A DNA stretch of 64,000 bases from Actinosynnema sp. ALI-1.44 (GTDB lineage Bacteria; Actinomycetota; Actinomycetes; Mycobacteriales; Pseudonocardiaceae), in assembly GCF_001984155.1 (NCBI RefSeq), contig NZ_MTQO01000052.1, positions 558,001 to 622,000 on the forward strand. The letters are read 5' to 3'. Below, piece after piece: positions 33,414 through 43,107 of this stretch. Every line of letters starts with the position of its first letter. Within the stretch, counting starts at the first letter, position 1. The notes under the pieces were generated by a model. That model had not been told where the DNA came from. It worked only from the letters and a program-made list of their open reading frames with translations, and made no database searches. A program made the translations under genes and the position numbers.

Positions 33414-33461
33414 TTCCATCTACATAGGACTTTCCGGCCGCCGCGTAGGCTTGTCGCCGTT

Positions 33462-36302
33462 ATGAGCACTGAACTGACCGACCTGACCGAAGACCTGCGC
33501 ACGTCCGTACGGGGTGGCGTCGCGGCCGACACGGGCACGCGGGCCATGTACTCGGCGGACGCGTCGAACTACCGCCGGATGCCGCGGGTCGTGGTGTTCC
33601 CGCGGGACAGGGACGACGTGATCGCCGCTGTGGCCGCGTGCCGTCGTCACGACGCGCCGATCACGTGCCGCGGCGGTGGCACGAGCACCTCCGGCCAAGC
33701 CGTCGGTGACGGCGTCGTGCTGGACTTCTCCCGGTACTACAACAAAGTGCTCGCCGTCGATCCGCACGCCATGACGGCGGTCGTCGAGCCGGGGATCGTG
33801 CTGGACGACTTGCAGTCGGCCGTCGCGGGTCACGGTCTGGTGTTCGGGCCGGACCCGTCGACGCACGGCCGGTGCACGATCGGCGGGATGATAGGCAACA
33901 ACGCGTGCGGGTCGCATTCCCTTGCGTGGGGCAAGACCAGCGACAACGTGCTGGCGCTCGAGGTGATGACCTACGACGGGACGATCATGACCGTCGGCCC
34001 CGCGACCCGCGCGGAACTCGACGAGGCGATCGCCAAGGGCGGCGAACCCGGCCGGATCCTGGCGGCTGTCCGGGACCTGGCGCTGGACGGCCTCGGCACG
34101 ATCCGCACCGAGTTCGGGCGTTTCCCCCGGCAGGTGTCCGGGTACTCGCTCGAGCACCTGTTGCCGGAGAACCGGTTCGACCTCGCTCGGGCCCTGGTCG
34201 GCACCGAGGGAACGTGTGTGGTGGTGCTGTCGGCGACCCTCCGGCTGGTCAGGCGGCCCGAGCGGCGTCAACTGCTGGTGCTGGGCTACGACGACACGTT
34301 CGCCGCCGCGGACGCGGTGCCCGCGTTGGTCGCGTGCGGCCCGATGACGTTGGAAGGCCTCGACCGCGAACTGACCAGGATGGTCACGCGGCCCGCCGCG
34401 CTCGACCGGCTGCCCGGCGGCGACGCGTGGCTGTTCGCCGAAATCGACTCCCCGGCCACGGCGGAATCGTTGGTCGCGGCGGCATCGGCGACCGCCGGGT
34501 TCCGCGGTTGGCACCTGGCCACGGATCCCGCGGACCAGCGTGTGCTGTGGAGCATCCGGGAGGACGGCGCCGGTCTGGCGACGCGCCTGCCGGACGGATC
34601 GGAGGCGTGGCCCGGCTGGGAGGACGCCGCCGTGCCGCCGGAGAACCTCGGTGCGTACCTGCGTGAATTCACTGAGTTGCTGGCGCGGTACTCGCTCAGG
34701 GGTGCCACGTACGGGCATTTCGGTGAAGGCTGCCTGCACGTCCGGTTGTCGTTCGACTTCGGCACCACGCGGGGTACGGAGGCGTTCCGGCGATTCCTCG
34801 GCGACGCTGCCCGGCTGGTCGCCGCGCACGGCGGATCGCCGTCCGGTGAACACGGTGACGGCCAGGCCCGGTCCGACCTGCTCGGCCTCGTCTACAGCGA
34901 GCGGGCGATGGCCTTGATGGCCCGGTTCAAGCGGATCTGGGATCCGGTTGGGCTGCTCAACCCCGGGATGGTCGTGGCCGCCCGTCCGTCCGATCAGGAC
35001 CTGCGGGTCGCACCGTCGCGCGTCCCGCTGAAACTGGAGACAGTGTTCGGATATCCCGAGGACGGCGACGATTTCGCCAAGGCCGCCAGGCGGTGCGTCG
35101 GCGTGGGCAAGTGCCGGAACACGGCGGGGTCGGTGATGTGCCCGAGCTACCGGGTGACCCGGGAAGAACGCGACTCGACCCGGGGCCGCGCGCGGTTGCT
35201 GTACGAGATGACGCAGGGCGAGGTGATCACGGACAGCTGGCGCTCGGCAGAGGTGCATGACGCGCTCGACCTGTGCCTGTCCTGCAAGGCGTGCGCGTCG
35301 GACTGCCCGGTCGGGGTGGACATGGCCACGTACAAGTCCGAGTTCCTGTACCACCACTACCGCCGCAGGCCACGGCCGATGTCGCACTACTCCATGGGAT
35401 GGCTTCCTTTGTGGTCGCGCTTGGCCTCAGGCGCGCCACAGCTGGTCAACGCGGTGACACAGTCCGCGTTGGCGCCCGCTGTCAAGCAGCTTGGCGGGAT
35501 CGCGCCACAACGAGCCATTCCCCGGTTCGCCACACGAACTTTCCTGGACTGGTTCCGCAAGCGTCCTGTCCGCGGCGGGCGCCCGGTGGTGCTGTGGGTC
35601 GACACGTTCAACAACCACTTCACCCCGCACGTGCTGCGTGCGGGCGTCGAAGTGCTGGAATCGGCCGGTTTCCGGGTGATCGTGCCCCCGGGCACCCGGT
35701 GCTGTGGCCTGACGTGGCTGACCACCGGCCAGCTCGGCACGGCACGGCGGGTCATGACGAGAACAGTGCGTACTCTCGACCAGGCACCCGACATCCCGAT
35801 CGTCGGCATGGAACCCAGCTGTACGGTCGCACTGCATACAGACGTGCCGCGCCTGCTCGGGACGCCTGCCGCGCGCAGGACCGCCGATCGCGTGCGCACG
35901 TTCGCACAGTTGCTGGTCGAGCACGACTACCAACCGCCGGTCCGGGTCACGAAAACGATCAGCCAGACCCATTGCCACCAGCACGCGGACACCGGGACGG
36001 CCGCGGACGCCGAGCTGCTGCGCCGGGCCGGTGCCGACAACACGTCGATTCCGGCGAGTTGTTGCGGTCTGGCGGGAAACTTCGGATTCGAACGAGAGCA
36101 CTACGCGGTCTCCGTCGCGGCCGCCGAGCAGGCCGTGCTGCCCGCTGTCCGCGCGATCGGCGACGACACGGCGGTGCTGGCGGACGGATTCAGCTGCCGT
36201 ACGCAGATCACCCAGCTGACCGGCCGGACGGCCGTGCACGTCGCGGAACTGCTGGCCCAGCGTGTCCAGAATGGAGAGACACGGCACCGTCCGCGCGGGT
36301 GA
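33462..36302 (+). CDS. FAD-binding and 4Fe-4S oxidoreductase (D-lactate dehydrogenase/GlcDEF-like fusion)
   Basis: A 946-residue multidomain oxidoreductase that fuses an FAD-linked 2-hydroxyacid dehydrogenase (D-lactate or glycolate type) with an electron-transfer module. The PCMH FAD domain (about 37-265) has RGGGTSTSGQAVGDGVVLDFSRY and GPDPSTHGRCTIGGMIGNNACG; the FAD-oxidase C domain includes YGHFGEGCLHVR and SGEHGDGQARSDLL. Ferredoxin cysteines follow (CVGVGKCRNTAGSVMCPSYR; LCLSCKACASDCPVGVD), then two CCG domains with TRCCGLTWL and ASCCGLAGNFGFE. This corresponds to GlcD, GlcE and GlcF parts in one chain. It probably passes electrons to menaquinone. Substrate not determined. Confidence 0.92.
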   Translation: MSTELTDLTEDLRTSVRGGVAADTGTRAMYSADASNYRRMPRVVVFPRDRDDVIAAVAACRRHDAPITCRGGGTSTSGQAVGDGVVLDFSRYYNKVLAVDPHAMTAVVEPGIVLDDLQSAVAGHGLVFGPDPSTHGRCTIGGMIGNNACGSHSLAWGKTSDNVLALEVMTYDGTIMTVGPATRAELDEAIAKGGEPGRILAAVRDLALDGLGTIRTEFGRFPRQVSGYSLEHLLPENRFDLARALVGTEGTCVVVLSATLRLVRRPERRQLLVLGYDDTFAAADAVPALVACGPMTLEGLDRELTRMVTRPAALDRLPGGDAWLFAEIDSPATAESLVAAASATAGFRGWHLATDPADQRVLWSIREDGAGLATRLPDGSEAWPGWEDAAVPPENLGAYLREFTELLARYSLRGATYGHFGEGCLHVRLSFDFGTTRGTEAFRRFLGDAARLVAAHGGSPSGEHGDGQARSDLLGLVYSERAMALMARFKRIWDPVGLLNPGMVVAARPSDQDLRVAPSRVPLKLETVFGYPEDGDDFAKAARRCVGVGKCRNTAGSVMCPSYRVTREERDSTRGRARLLYEMTQGEVITDSWRSAEVHDALDLCLSCKACASDCPVGVDMATYKSEFLYHHYRRRPRPMSHYSMGWLPLWSRLASGAPQLVNAVTQSALAPAVKQLGGIAPQRAIPRFATRTFLDWFRKRPVRGGRPVVLWVDTFNNHFTPHVLRAGVEVLESAGFRVIVPPGTRCCGLTWLTTGQLGTARRVMTRTVRTLDQAPDIPIVGMEPSCTVALHTDVPRLLGTPAARRTADRVRTFAQLLVEHDYQPPVRVTKTISQTHCHQHADTGTAADAELLRRAGADNTSIPASCCGLAGNFGFEREHYAVSVAAAEQAVLPAVRAIGDDTAVLADGFSCRTQITQLTGRTAVHVAELLAQRVQNGETRHRPRG

Positions 36303-36349
36303 GGCACCGGCGGCCACGGCGTTTCGCGACGCGGAGAAACACTCCGGAG

Positions 36350-36378
36350 GTGACTCCCACCATGATCTGGGTTACCGT
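36350..36378 (+). promoter_or_regulatory. leaderless promoter for the HTH gene
   Basis: GTGACT (36350-36355) and TACCGT (36373-36378) are separated by 17 bases, and six bases later comes the ATG at 36385. This is the layout of a leaderless actinobacterial promoter. GGAGGTGA within it looks like a Shine-Dalgarno site but would only serve a 13-codon frame (36362-36403) that overlaps the HTH start. Confidence 0.55.
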
Positions 36379-36384
36379 TGATCC

Positions 36385-36654
36385 ATGGTGCGGGCGCCCC
36401 TGACACCCCAAGAACGGGAACGCGGCAAGCAACTGGCCGCGGTGCTACGAGCGGCACGCGGCTCGATGAGCCTGGTGCAGTTGGCAGGCGAAACAGGCCT
36501 GTCCCACGAGACGTTGCGCAAGATCGAGGCGGGCCGGATTCCGAGCCCCTCGTTCTTCACGGTCGCCGCGATCGCGGACGCGCTGGACATCTCACTGGAC
36601 TACATCGCCTCGTTGTGCGCAGATGTCGGCGAACCGACACAGCTACCGGCATGA
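36385..36654 (+). CDS. XRE-family helix-turn-helix regulator
   Basis: An 89-residue DNA-binding protein. The HTH spans about residues 15-70: QLAAVLRAARGSMSLVQLAGETGLSHETLRKIEAGRIPSPSFFTVAAIADAL. There is no additional sensor domain. ATG at 36385 fits a leaderless promoter directly upstream and gives the common MVRxPLTPxERERG start. It stands between the FAD/Fe-S oxidoreductase and the TROVE-ARPP pair and could control either. No operator was pinned down. Confidence 0.9.
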   Translation: MVRAPLTPQERERGKQLAAVLRAARGSMSLVQLAGETGLSHETLRKIEAGRIPSPSFFTVAAIADALDISLDYIASLCADVGEPTQLPA

Positions 36655-36813
36655 GCACCGGGTAAACCGTTTCGCGTGCGGAGTCCCCGGCTGCTAGGTT
36701 CCTCGGGCCGGCCGTGGGACTCCGGTGCGACTTCCGGAACATGCCTATTCAGCTTTGCTTCGCAGTTCGTGCCTCCATTCCCCGGCCGGTTTTCCAGGCC
36801 CATGGAGGGGACG

Positions 36814-38208
36814 ATGGATCGCGTCGCAGCCGAGGACATGCTCATGTTCGTCAACGCCGCGATCACGTCGAGCGGGCAGCGCGAGTTCCACAACTCGGCG
36901 CAGGAGCAGCATCTGTCGCTCGGGTTCCTGCACGAGTACATGATCGGCAACTACCGTGACCTGTACGCGGCCACCCTGGCGCTGGACATCAACGACCACA
37001 ACGCCGTGCTCATCGCACACAGGCTGCTGGCCACGCCGGGTGAGGCGGATCTGGAGCTGCGGCGCCTCGAAGGTGAGCTGATCGGCCGCAGGTTGCGCCT
37101 TGTGGCACCGCAACGGGTGTACCGGCTGTTCCGCGGGCTGCGACAGTCGCGTGTGAACAATCGACGGACGCGTGCGATCGTGCGGGACTGGCTGGCGCAC
37201 CGGCCCGACCCGGCCTTCGACGCGGTCAAGTACCGCTCCCAGTTCAAGCACGCGCTGCGGCACGCGCACATCGAGCCCACGCACGACGAGCTGGGCGACT
37301 TCTTGTTCGGCGGTAGAACCCGTTACAACACGCCGATTCTGGAGACGTGGCGGCGGGCGCACTACGAGCAGGCCTCGGTGTACGACCTGCCGTACACGGT
37401 CGCGGAGGGTTTCGCGGCGAAGCACAAGATCGACCGGGCGACGTTCCTCGAGCGCATCGCGCCCATGATGACCCGGGTCGAACAGTTGCGGACGCAGGCA
37501 ACCGCCGAGCGCAACAACGTCGACACCGCCGTGGACCTCGCCAGGATGCCGCTGACGCGGCTGGCGTCGTACGCGCTGTCCTTGCCGTTGTCCGAGCGGA
37601 TCGACCGCCGTACCGAGCTGACAGGGGCGTTGCGGGCCGCGGCGGCACGCGTCGCCGGGCGGGACGCGGGGCGTTGGGGCCGCGTGGCCGCGGTGCTGGA
37701 CGACAGCTTCTCCACGTACGGGTCGGGTCAGAAACGCAGGCGTCCCCTTGCCGTCGCGCTCGCCTGTTCGTTCCTGTTCGAGGCGCTGGCGGACAGCTAC
37801 GTTCCACTGTGGACGTCAGGCCGGACGGACGCGCTGCTGACGTACCCCTACGACGTCACCCCGCTGGGCGAACGCGTTCTCGACGGGCTGGAGCACGGCC
37901 CGGACCGGCTGCTGATCGTGTCGGACGGGTGGGACAACGCCCCGGTCGGGATGGCGGCCGAGGTGCTGAGGGTGTGGCGGACCCGGCTGGACCCGCGGCA
38001 CAAGGTCAGCGTCGTGCACCTCAACCCGGTGTACGACGCGGACACGTTCGACGTGAAACGACTCGGCCACGTGTCGACGGTGGGCGTGCGTGACGCCGAG
38101 GACGTGCCCGCACTGGTGGAGTTCGCCCGGTTCACCGAGGGCCGCACGGGTCTGGCGGAACTGCGGGCGCACTTCGACGACCGGATCACCCGGTTCAAGG
38201 AGGGGTGA
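36814..38208 (+). CDS. TROVE/vWA-domain (Ro60-like) protein
   Basis: A 464-residue protein. The first 280 residues form a helical-repeat region reminiscent of the TROVE ring of Ro60/Rsr (LRQSRVNNRRTRAIVRDWLAHRP, KYRSQFKHALRHAH, DEL GDFLFGG), and the rest is a vWA fold with a MIDAS DDSFS at 296-300, as in Ro60. Ro60 homologues bind Y RNAs and misfolded RNA, often during stress. ATG at 36814 has GGAGG five bases upstream; ATG at 36802 is an alternative. Its stop overlaps the start of the ARPP-like gene (TGATG). No Y-RNA-like locus was identified. The TROVE assignment is from motifs only. Confidence 0.65.
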   Translation: MDRVAAEDMLMFVNAAITSSGQREFHNSAQEQHLSLGFLHEYMIGNYRDLYAATLALDINDHNAVLIAHRLLATPGEADLELRRLEGELIGRRLRLVAPQRVYRLFRGLRQSRVNNRRTRAIVRDWLAHRPDPAFDAVKYRSQFKHALRHAHIEPTHDELGDFLFGGRTRYNTPILETWRRAHYEQASVYDLPYTVAEGFAAKHKIDRATFLERIAPMMTRVEQLRTQATAERNNVDTAVDLARMPLTRLASYALSLPLSERIDRRTELTGALRAAAARVAGRDAGRWGRVAAVLDDSFSTYGSGQKRRRPLAVALACSFLFEALADSYVPLWTSGRTDALLTYPYDVTPLGERVLDGLEHGPDRLLIVSDGWDNAPVGMAAEVLRVWRTRLDPRHKVSVVHLNPVYDADTFDVKRLGHVSTVGVRDAEDVPALVEFARFTEGRTGLAELRAHFDDRITRFKEG

Positions 38209-39362
38209 TGGCCACACTCGACCTCACCGGCCTGTCCGTCCAGCCTGACCAGGTCTGGGGCGGGGTGCGGCTCGTCCCGCTGGTCCGGGACGAGCCGATC
38301 GAGACGCTGCGGCTGCACGCCAAGCTCTACGGCACCGAAGCCGCCTTCGTCGCGGTCGACAAGCGCAGCGCGTACACGGCGTCGTACGTACCGCACGGGT
38401 TCGTGGCGACATGGACGGAAGACGGCGCACCAGCCGCGGCGTACGGCACCGAGATGGTGGACGCGATCGAGCCGTGCTCACCCGTGTGCGTGCCTGTGCG
38501 GTACCACCGCAGGATGGCGCGCCGCACGGACAAGAACCGGTTGCGTTTCCTGCCGATGCACCTGGCGGTCGAGGGCTACCTGGCGCTGCACTTCGGTGGC
38601 CCGGAGATCCTGTGGGAGCAGTGGTCGCAGCGGGCGATCCGCAATGGCCTGTCCCCACGGGCCGAGGAGACGTACACGGGCGCGCAGGTCAACGGCCTGG
38701 CGGACGCGTTGCGGATCTTCGAGATCCACCCGGGTCAGTGCGGTGCGCTGGTCTACGTGGCCGACGCGCTCGCCGCCGCGTTCGTGGTACCGCACCCGGA
38801 CGACTACCGCGCGCTGCACCCCACGCTGATCACCGATCTGTACGGCGAGCTGATCTACCACTACGCCATGCTGACCGCGCCGGTCCCGCAGTTCCACGCG
38901 CGGCTCAGCGACACGCATGTGAACACGCTGGCGGATCTCAGGGCGGCCGTGGCACGGCAACGGTCGGTGTGGCCGCAGTTCCACGACACGATGGTGTCCG
39001 GGCTGCTGGACGCCCAATACAGCATGCGCCGTGTGTACCGCCTCGGTGACTACTCGCTGACCCGGTTCCTGCCCGGTTTCCTGCCCAAGCAGGACAACCA
39101 CATCGGCGAGCTGATCACCGACCAACGGGGCCGGACGGCGTACCTGAAGACGTTCCGCCTGTCGGAGAAGCAGGTCCGCCGCGGTTACCTGCTGCAGCAA
39201 CTCGCGGCGCACGACTGGCACATGCCGAGCACGGCGGAAGCCCTCGGCACGACCGAGGCGCAACTGGGCCTGCGGCTGGAGTCGGCGGGGTTCGGTCACC
39301 TGCTCAACGAGCACACGCTGGCGCACTACCGCGCTACTCAGCGAAAACCTCAGCGGCGATGA
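38208..39362 (+). CDS. ARPP-like protein with C-terminal Fis-type HTH
   Basis: A 384-residue soluble protein. I match it tentatively to the ARPP-2 group of proteins associated with ADP-ribosyl/NAD and RNA-damage systems. The last 50 residues, RRGYLLQQLAAHDWHMPSTAEALGTTEAQLGLRLESAGF, have the spacing of a Fis/HTH_8 helix-turn-helix. The N-terminal 300 residues (VRYHRRMARRTDKNRLRFLPMHLAVEGYLALHFGG) have no catalytic motif I can name. ATG overlaps the TROVE stop and has GGAGGGG before it, so the two are made together. Its 3' end overlaps the convergent STAND gene by 29 bases. Confidence 0.6.
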   Translation: MATLDLTGLSVQPDQVWGGVRLVPLVRDEPIETLRLHAKLYGTEAAFVAVDKRSAYTASYVPHGFVATWTEDGAPAAAYGTEMVDAIEPCSPVCVPVRYHRRMARRTDKNRLRFLPMHLAVEGYLALHFGGPEILWEQWSQRAIRNGLSPRAEETYTGAQVNGLADALRIFEIHPGQCGALVYVADALAAAFVVPHPDDYRALHPTLITDLYGELIYHYAMLTAPVPQFHARLSDTHVNTLADLRAAVARQRSVWPQFHDTMVSGLLDAQYSMRRVYRLGDYSLTRFLPGFLPKQDNHIGELITDQRGRTAYLKTFRLSEKQVRRGYLLQQLAAHDWHMPSTAEALGTTEAQLGLRLESAGFGHLLNEHTLAHYRATQRKPQRR

Positions 39363-42300
39363 CATCGAGGACATCGCGGTCGACCACGTCGAGCGCCTCA
39401 CGCCAGTGCCGCAGGTGCAGGACCCGTGCGGCGGCCCGGCCGGGCAGCTGACCGGCCAGCGCCAGCCAGGCCGTCGCCTGGTCGGCCGGATCCGCAATGG
39501 ACAGTGCGAACGCCTCGGCGCGGCCGGGCGCGCCGGTCAACGCGCCCAGCACGTCCCTGATCGCGCGGGTCCGCGTGTTCCGGCTCGACACCTGCGGCAG
39601 CAGCGCCCGGATCCGGTCGAGCAGGTCCGGCCGTCCGTCGTGCGCGATCAGCCACGCGAAGGCCTCGACCTGGTAGTCGCGGTTCGGGATCAGCTCGGCC
39701 AGTGCGACGGCCGCACCGGGGTCGGGATGCGACTTCACGACGCACAGCAGCGCCTCCGCCTGCCGTCCGGAGTGCTGGATCGTGACGGCAAGCGCTTGCG
39801 CGCGGTCGAACTCGCCGCTCGTGACCAGGGCCTTCACCAGCGCGGCAAGGACTTCGGCCCGGCGGCCATGGCGGTCGATCGTCATGGCCAGCGCTTCTGC
39901 CTCGTCCAGTTCACCCCGTGCGGCGAGAGTTTTTACCACCGACGCGAGCATGTCGGCGCGGCGGCCCGGATGCGGCACGAACCTGGCGGCCGTTTCGGCT
40001 CGCCGCAGGAGTCCATGCGCCAAGGTCGCGTGTCGCGGCGTATTCATCAACTCGACCAGCTTCAGCAACGCCCGCGCTCGGCCGTATGGGCTGGTTATCT
40101 CGTCGGCACACGCCCGTGCCCGGTCGAGGAAACCGCGTGCCCGTTGGTTCTCTCCGTGGTCCAGGAGTGATTTCGCGGCGGCGAGGTACACGCGGAACCG
40201 CCATTCCACCCGCGGGATCTGGTCGACCGGGTATCGGCCAACCAAGCCGGGGTGGCGGACGAGGGCCTCGGTGTACCAGTAGGCATCGGTGATGTGCCGG
40301 ATCACCGGTTCCGGGTCACTGGGGTCCAGCAGCGCGACAAGGGTTTCCATTCGACGGTTGTCGTCGCCGATCGTGGTGGCGACGGCGAGTGCGACGTCCG
40401 GATAGCCCGACAGGTGAGTCGCCAGCGATGCCGACACCTTGTCCTTGTCGCCCTTGGTCTGGCTGGCGATCTGTTCGGCGCGGGCACGCACGACGTGCGG
40501 CCTGTCGAGGCTCAGCAACGCTCCCACCTGGTCTTCCGCGTCGGGTATCGAGGCGATCAGGTTGCCTGCCATGTCCACTTCACCCAACCGGGCAAGACAT
40601 CCGGCGAGTGTCGCCGTCGGCTCGGCTGCCCACCGGTGGACCTCAGGCATCGCCCTGCCCGCGACCCGCAGCGCCAACTCGTGTGCCCTACGCAGGTGAC
40701 CGGCCCGCTCCACAGCATGCACAACGGCAAGCGCCGCCCAGGTCCACTGCTGCACGCTCACGGTGGAACGTGTGGTCATCTCCGCTCGTACGGCCAACGC
40801 TCGCGCCTGCTCGGCTTGCCCGCCTGCGAGGTGAGCCTCGGCCAGGGTTACAAGCGCCTCGGCCCGGGCACGCGACCCGGTGATCGAGGAAATCACCTTG
40901 TTCGCGTAGTCGAGTTCTCCGGACTCCGCCGCCGCCGTCACGGCCGAGACCAGCATGGTGTCCCTGTGGTGGTCGTCGGAGATCTCCGCCAGCCATTGTT
41001 TCGCCTTGTCCATGTCACGACTTGCCACCATGGCGGCGACGGTCGCGGCGGCCGAGTCGGCCGGACTGTCCGCATCGCGCAAGTGCCTGGCCGTTGTCTC
41101 GGCCTCGTCGGCCAGCTCGCGTGCGGTGTCCGGATCACCGGCTTTCGCGACGGCCTGGGCGATCGACGCGATCGCCTGTGCTCGCTCGTCCGCATTGGAG
41201 ATCTGCCGCGCCCAGCGCAGCGCGACGTCGAACTGCCCGGTTGCCACGGCCGCGTCGACCATCCGGACCCGGCCGTAGATTCCCCTGTTCAGATCGACGA
41301 TCGTCTGCAGCAGGCGCTCGGCCCGGTCGCAGTCACCCGTTGTCACGACCCCGCCAGCGACCCGGATCAGTGCCCCGGCGTACAAGTACGGCTCCGCGAT
41401 GCCCTTCGCCAGCTGCTCGGCGGCGTCGATCAGCACCTGCGCCTGCGCGGAGTCGTTGTCCACCAGGGATTCGGCGAGCTCGACCACCGCTTCCACCTGC
41501 CAGCCCGTCGTCGGCATCAGCTGGGCGATCCGGCGCGCGGCGGCGACTTCTCCCCGCCGCACCAGCGGTTTGATCATGGCGACCCGTGCTTCGGCCCGGT
41601 GTTCCACCGAGGTGATCGACGCGGCGACCGATTCCGCCGCGTCAGCGTCGCCCTGCCCGGCCAGTGCTTCGGCGAGGGACACCGCGGCCGGACCGCGATC
41701 GGCCAGCGAGATGATCATCCGCAGCAACGCCTCCGCGCGGGACCGCTGGCCGAGCATCGCCCACAGCGCGGGCAGGTGTCGGGGGATGTTGCCGTTGCGT
41801 TCGATCAGCCGGTCGCGGTGAACGGCCAGCCGTGCCATCACCGCCAGGTCCGGGTCCTCCTGTGCCAGAACGGCTTCCTGGCACGCGAGCAGCTCGGCGA
41901 TGGCGTCGAGGTCACCACCGGAAAGGTCGAGCAGGCGGTCCTGGCGCGCCGGGTCCGTCGCGCACTCCACCATCCTCGGCAGGTCGCCGCGCGCGGTGAG
42001 CATCCGGAAGTAGCCGCGTAACAGGTATTCCGGCGAATCCTCCGGCCAGCCGCGCCCACGACAGGCGTCCGCCCAGGCGTGCAGGCGCTCGCGATACGCC
42101 TCCAGACGCGCATCGCCGAACTCCTCCACCGCGGTCGCCTGCAGCTCCTCGTGCCCGAGCAGGTAGAGATCCGGCCCACGCCAGTGTCCTGGCCGGGTGT
42201 CGAAACTGCGGGCGGCGACCGTGCGCAGGTCACGGCGGACGGCCGACGGCGTCGATCCGATCAGCTCGGCCAGGTCCGCGCCGCTCAGGCCACCGGCCGC

Positions 42301-43107
42301 GGCCGTGAGCAGGCCGAGCAGGTCCTGTTCGGCCGGTGTGCCGGTCAGCAGCCGGGTCAGTTCCAGTTCCATGTCGTCACGGATGACACGGGCCGCGGGC
42401 GACGTGGCGAGCGGCCGGACGATGCCGGGGTCGCGCAAGGGGTGATCGCGGTCGACGTCCTGGGGCACAGGCGGGTTGGGCCGTCCCGCGACGATCACCT
42501 TCATCCCGTCCGGCGGTTTGACCGGCAGCAGCGCCGCGATGCTGTGCGACTGCGCCGTACCCCGGTCCTCGTCGAGGCCGTCGACCACCAGGACGAGGTG
42601 TTTCCCGTCGGCGCGGCACAACTGCGCCGCCTCGGCGAGCATCCCGACCAGGTGGTGCTCCCTGGTGACCTCCGGCAGGAACGTGGGCAGCGGTTCGCCG
42701 AGCAACTCGGCGAGCTGTTCCAGCACCACGTCCACGAACGCGCCGCGGTGGTCCTGACCGGCGAGACGGCCGGTGACGAAGAACGCGACGACACGCACGT
42801 CCGCGGGCGGGTGCAGCACGAACCACGCCATCAACGCGGACTTGCCCGCCCATTTCGTCCCACGCCACCAGGCATACGACTCGGTGCCCGCGCAGAACGC
42901 CGCCAGCTCGGCCAGTTCGCTGTCCCGGCCGATCAGTTCGGGCGGGGCGATCTGCCTGACCTGCTCGCGGTAACGCGACCGGGCACGCGGATAGGAGTAG
43001 ATCGATCCGATGTGCACGCCGCTGTTGGCGTAGCCACCGGACGCCGCTTCCGCCGAGCCTGTCCGGTTCGCGTCGACCCTGCGTGGCAGGCGCTCGTCGT
43101 CAGCCAT
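39334..43107 (-). CDS. STAND NTPase with N-terminal signalling motif and TPR-like solenoid
   Basis: A 1257-residue protein. Residues 11-31 hold a signalling motif, V-x-A-x-R-T-G-x-A-x-A-x(3)-G-x-A-N-S-G-V, followed by HIGSIYSYP. The NTPase has Walker A GTKWAGKS (83-90) and Walker B HLVLVVDGLDED (170-181), then a winged-helix region. From about residue 430 to the end lies an alpha-solenoid of more than ten degenerate repeats of the form ALAxxGDxDRAxxLAxxI, a TPR-like sensing arm. There is no built-in effector domain. The start overlaps the stop of the two-helix membrane gene (ATGGCTGA), whose tail carries two copies of the same motif. I infer a STAND sensor that recruits this membrane partner on activation. 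The C-terminus overlaps the ARPP-like gene. Confidence 0.85.
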   Translation of the reverse strand: MADDERLPRRVDANRTGSAEAASGGYANSGVHIGSIYSYPRARSRYREQVRQIAPPELIGRDSELAELAAFCAGTESYAWWRGTKWAGKSALMAWFVLHPPADVRVVAFFVTGRLAGQDHRGAFVDVVLEQLAELLGEPLPTFLPEVTREHHLVGMLAEAAQLCRADGKHLVLVVDGLDEDRGTAQSHSIAALLPVKPPDGMKVIVAGRPNPPVPQDVDRDHPLRDPGIVRPLATSPAARVIRDDMELELTRLLTGTPAEQDLLGLLTAAAGGLSGADLAELIGSTPSAVRRDLRTVAARSFDTRPGHWRGPDLYLLGHEELQATAVEEFGDARLEAYRERLHAWADACRGRGWPEDSPEYLLRGYFRMLTARGDLPRMVECATDPARQDRLLDLSGGDLDAIAELLACQEAVLAQEDPDLAVMARLAVHRDRLIERNGNIPRHLPALWAMLGQRSRAEALLRMIISLADRGPAAVSLAEALAGQGDADAAESVAASITSVEHRAEARVAMIKPLVRRGEVAAARRIAQLMPTTGWQVEAVVELAESLVDNDSAQAQVLIDAAEQLAKGIAEPYLYAGALIRVAGGVVTTGDCDRAERLLQTIVDLNRGIYGRVRMVDAAVATGQFDVALRWARQISNADERAQAIASIAQAVAKAGDPDTARELADEAETTARHLRDADSPADSAAATVAAMVASRDMDKAKQWLAEISDDHHRDTMLVSAVTAAAESGELDYANKVISSITGSRARAEALVTLAEAHLAGGQAEQARALAVRAEMTTRSTVSVQQWTWAALAVVHAVERAGHLRRAHELALRVAGRAMPEVHRWAAEPTATLAGCLARLGEVDMAGNLIASIPDAEDQVGALLSLDRPHVVRARAEQIASQTKGDKDKVSASLATHLSGYPDVALAVATTIGDDNRRMETLVALLDPSDPEPVIRHITDAYWYTEALVRHPGLVGRYPVDQIPRVEWRFRVYLAAAKSLLDHGENQRARGFLDRARACADEITSPYGRARALLKLVELMNTPRHATLAHGLLRRAETAARFVPHPGRRADMLASVVKTLAARGELDEAEALAMTIDRHGRRAEVLAALVKALVTSGEFDRAQALAVTIQHSGRQAEALLCVVKSHPDPGAAVALAELIPNRDYQVEAFAWLIAHDGRPDLLDRIRALLPQVSSRNTRTRAIRDVLGALTGAPGRAEAFALSIADPADQATAWLALAGQLPGRAAARVLHLRHWREALDVVDRDVLDVIAAEVFAE

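Noticed and set aside
36362-36403. 13-codon leader frame with GGAGGTGA
   Set aside because: Kept only as a possibility in the promoter entry; the -35/-10 spacing explains the same bases as a leaderless promoter.
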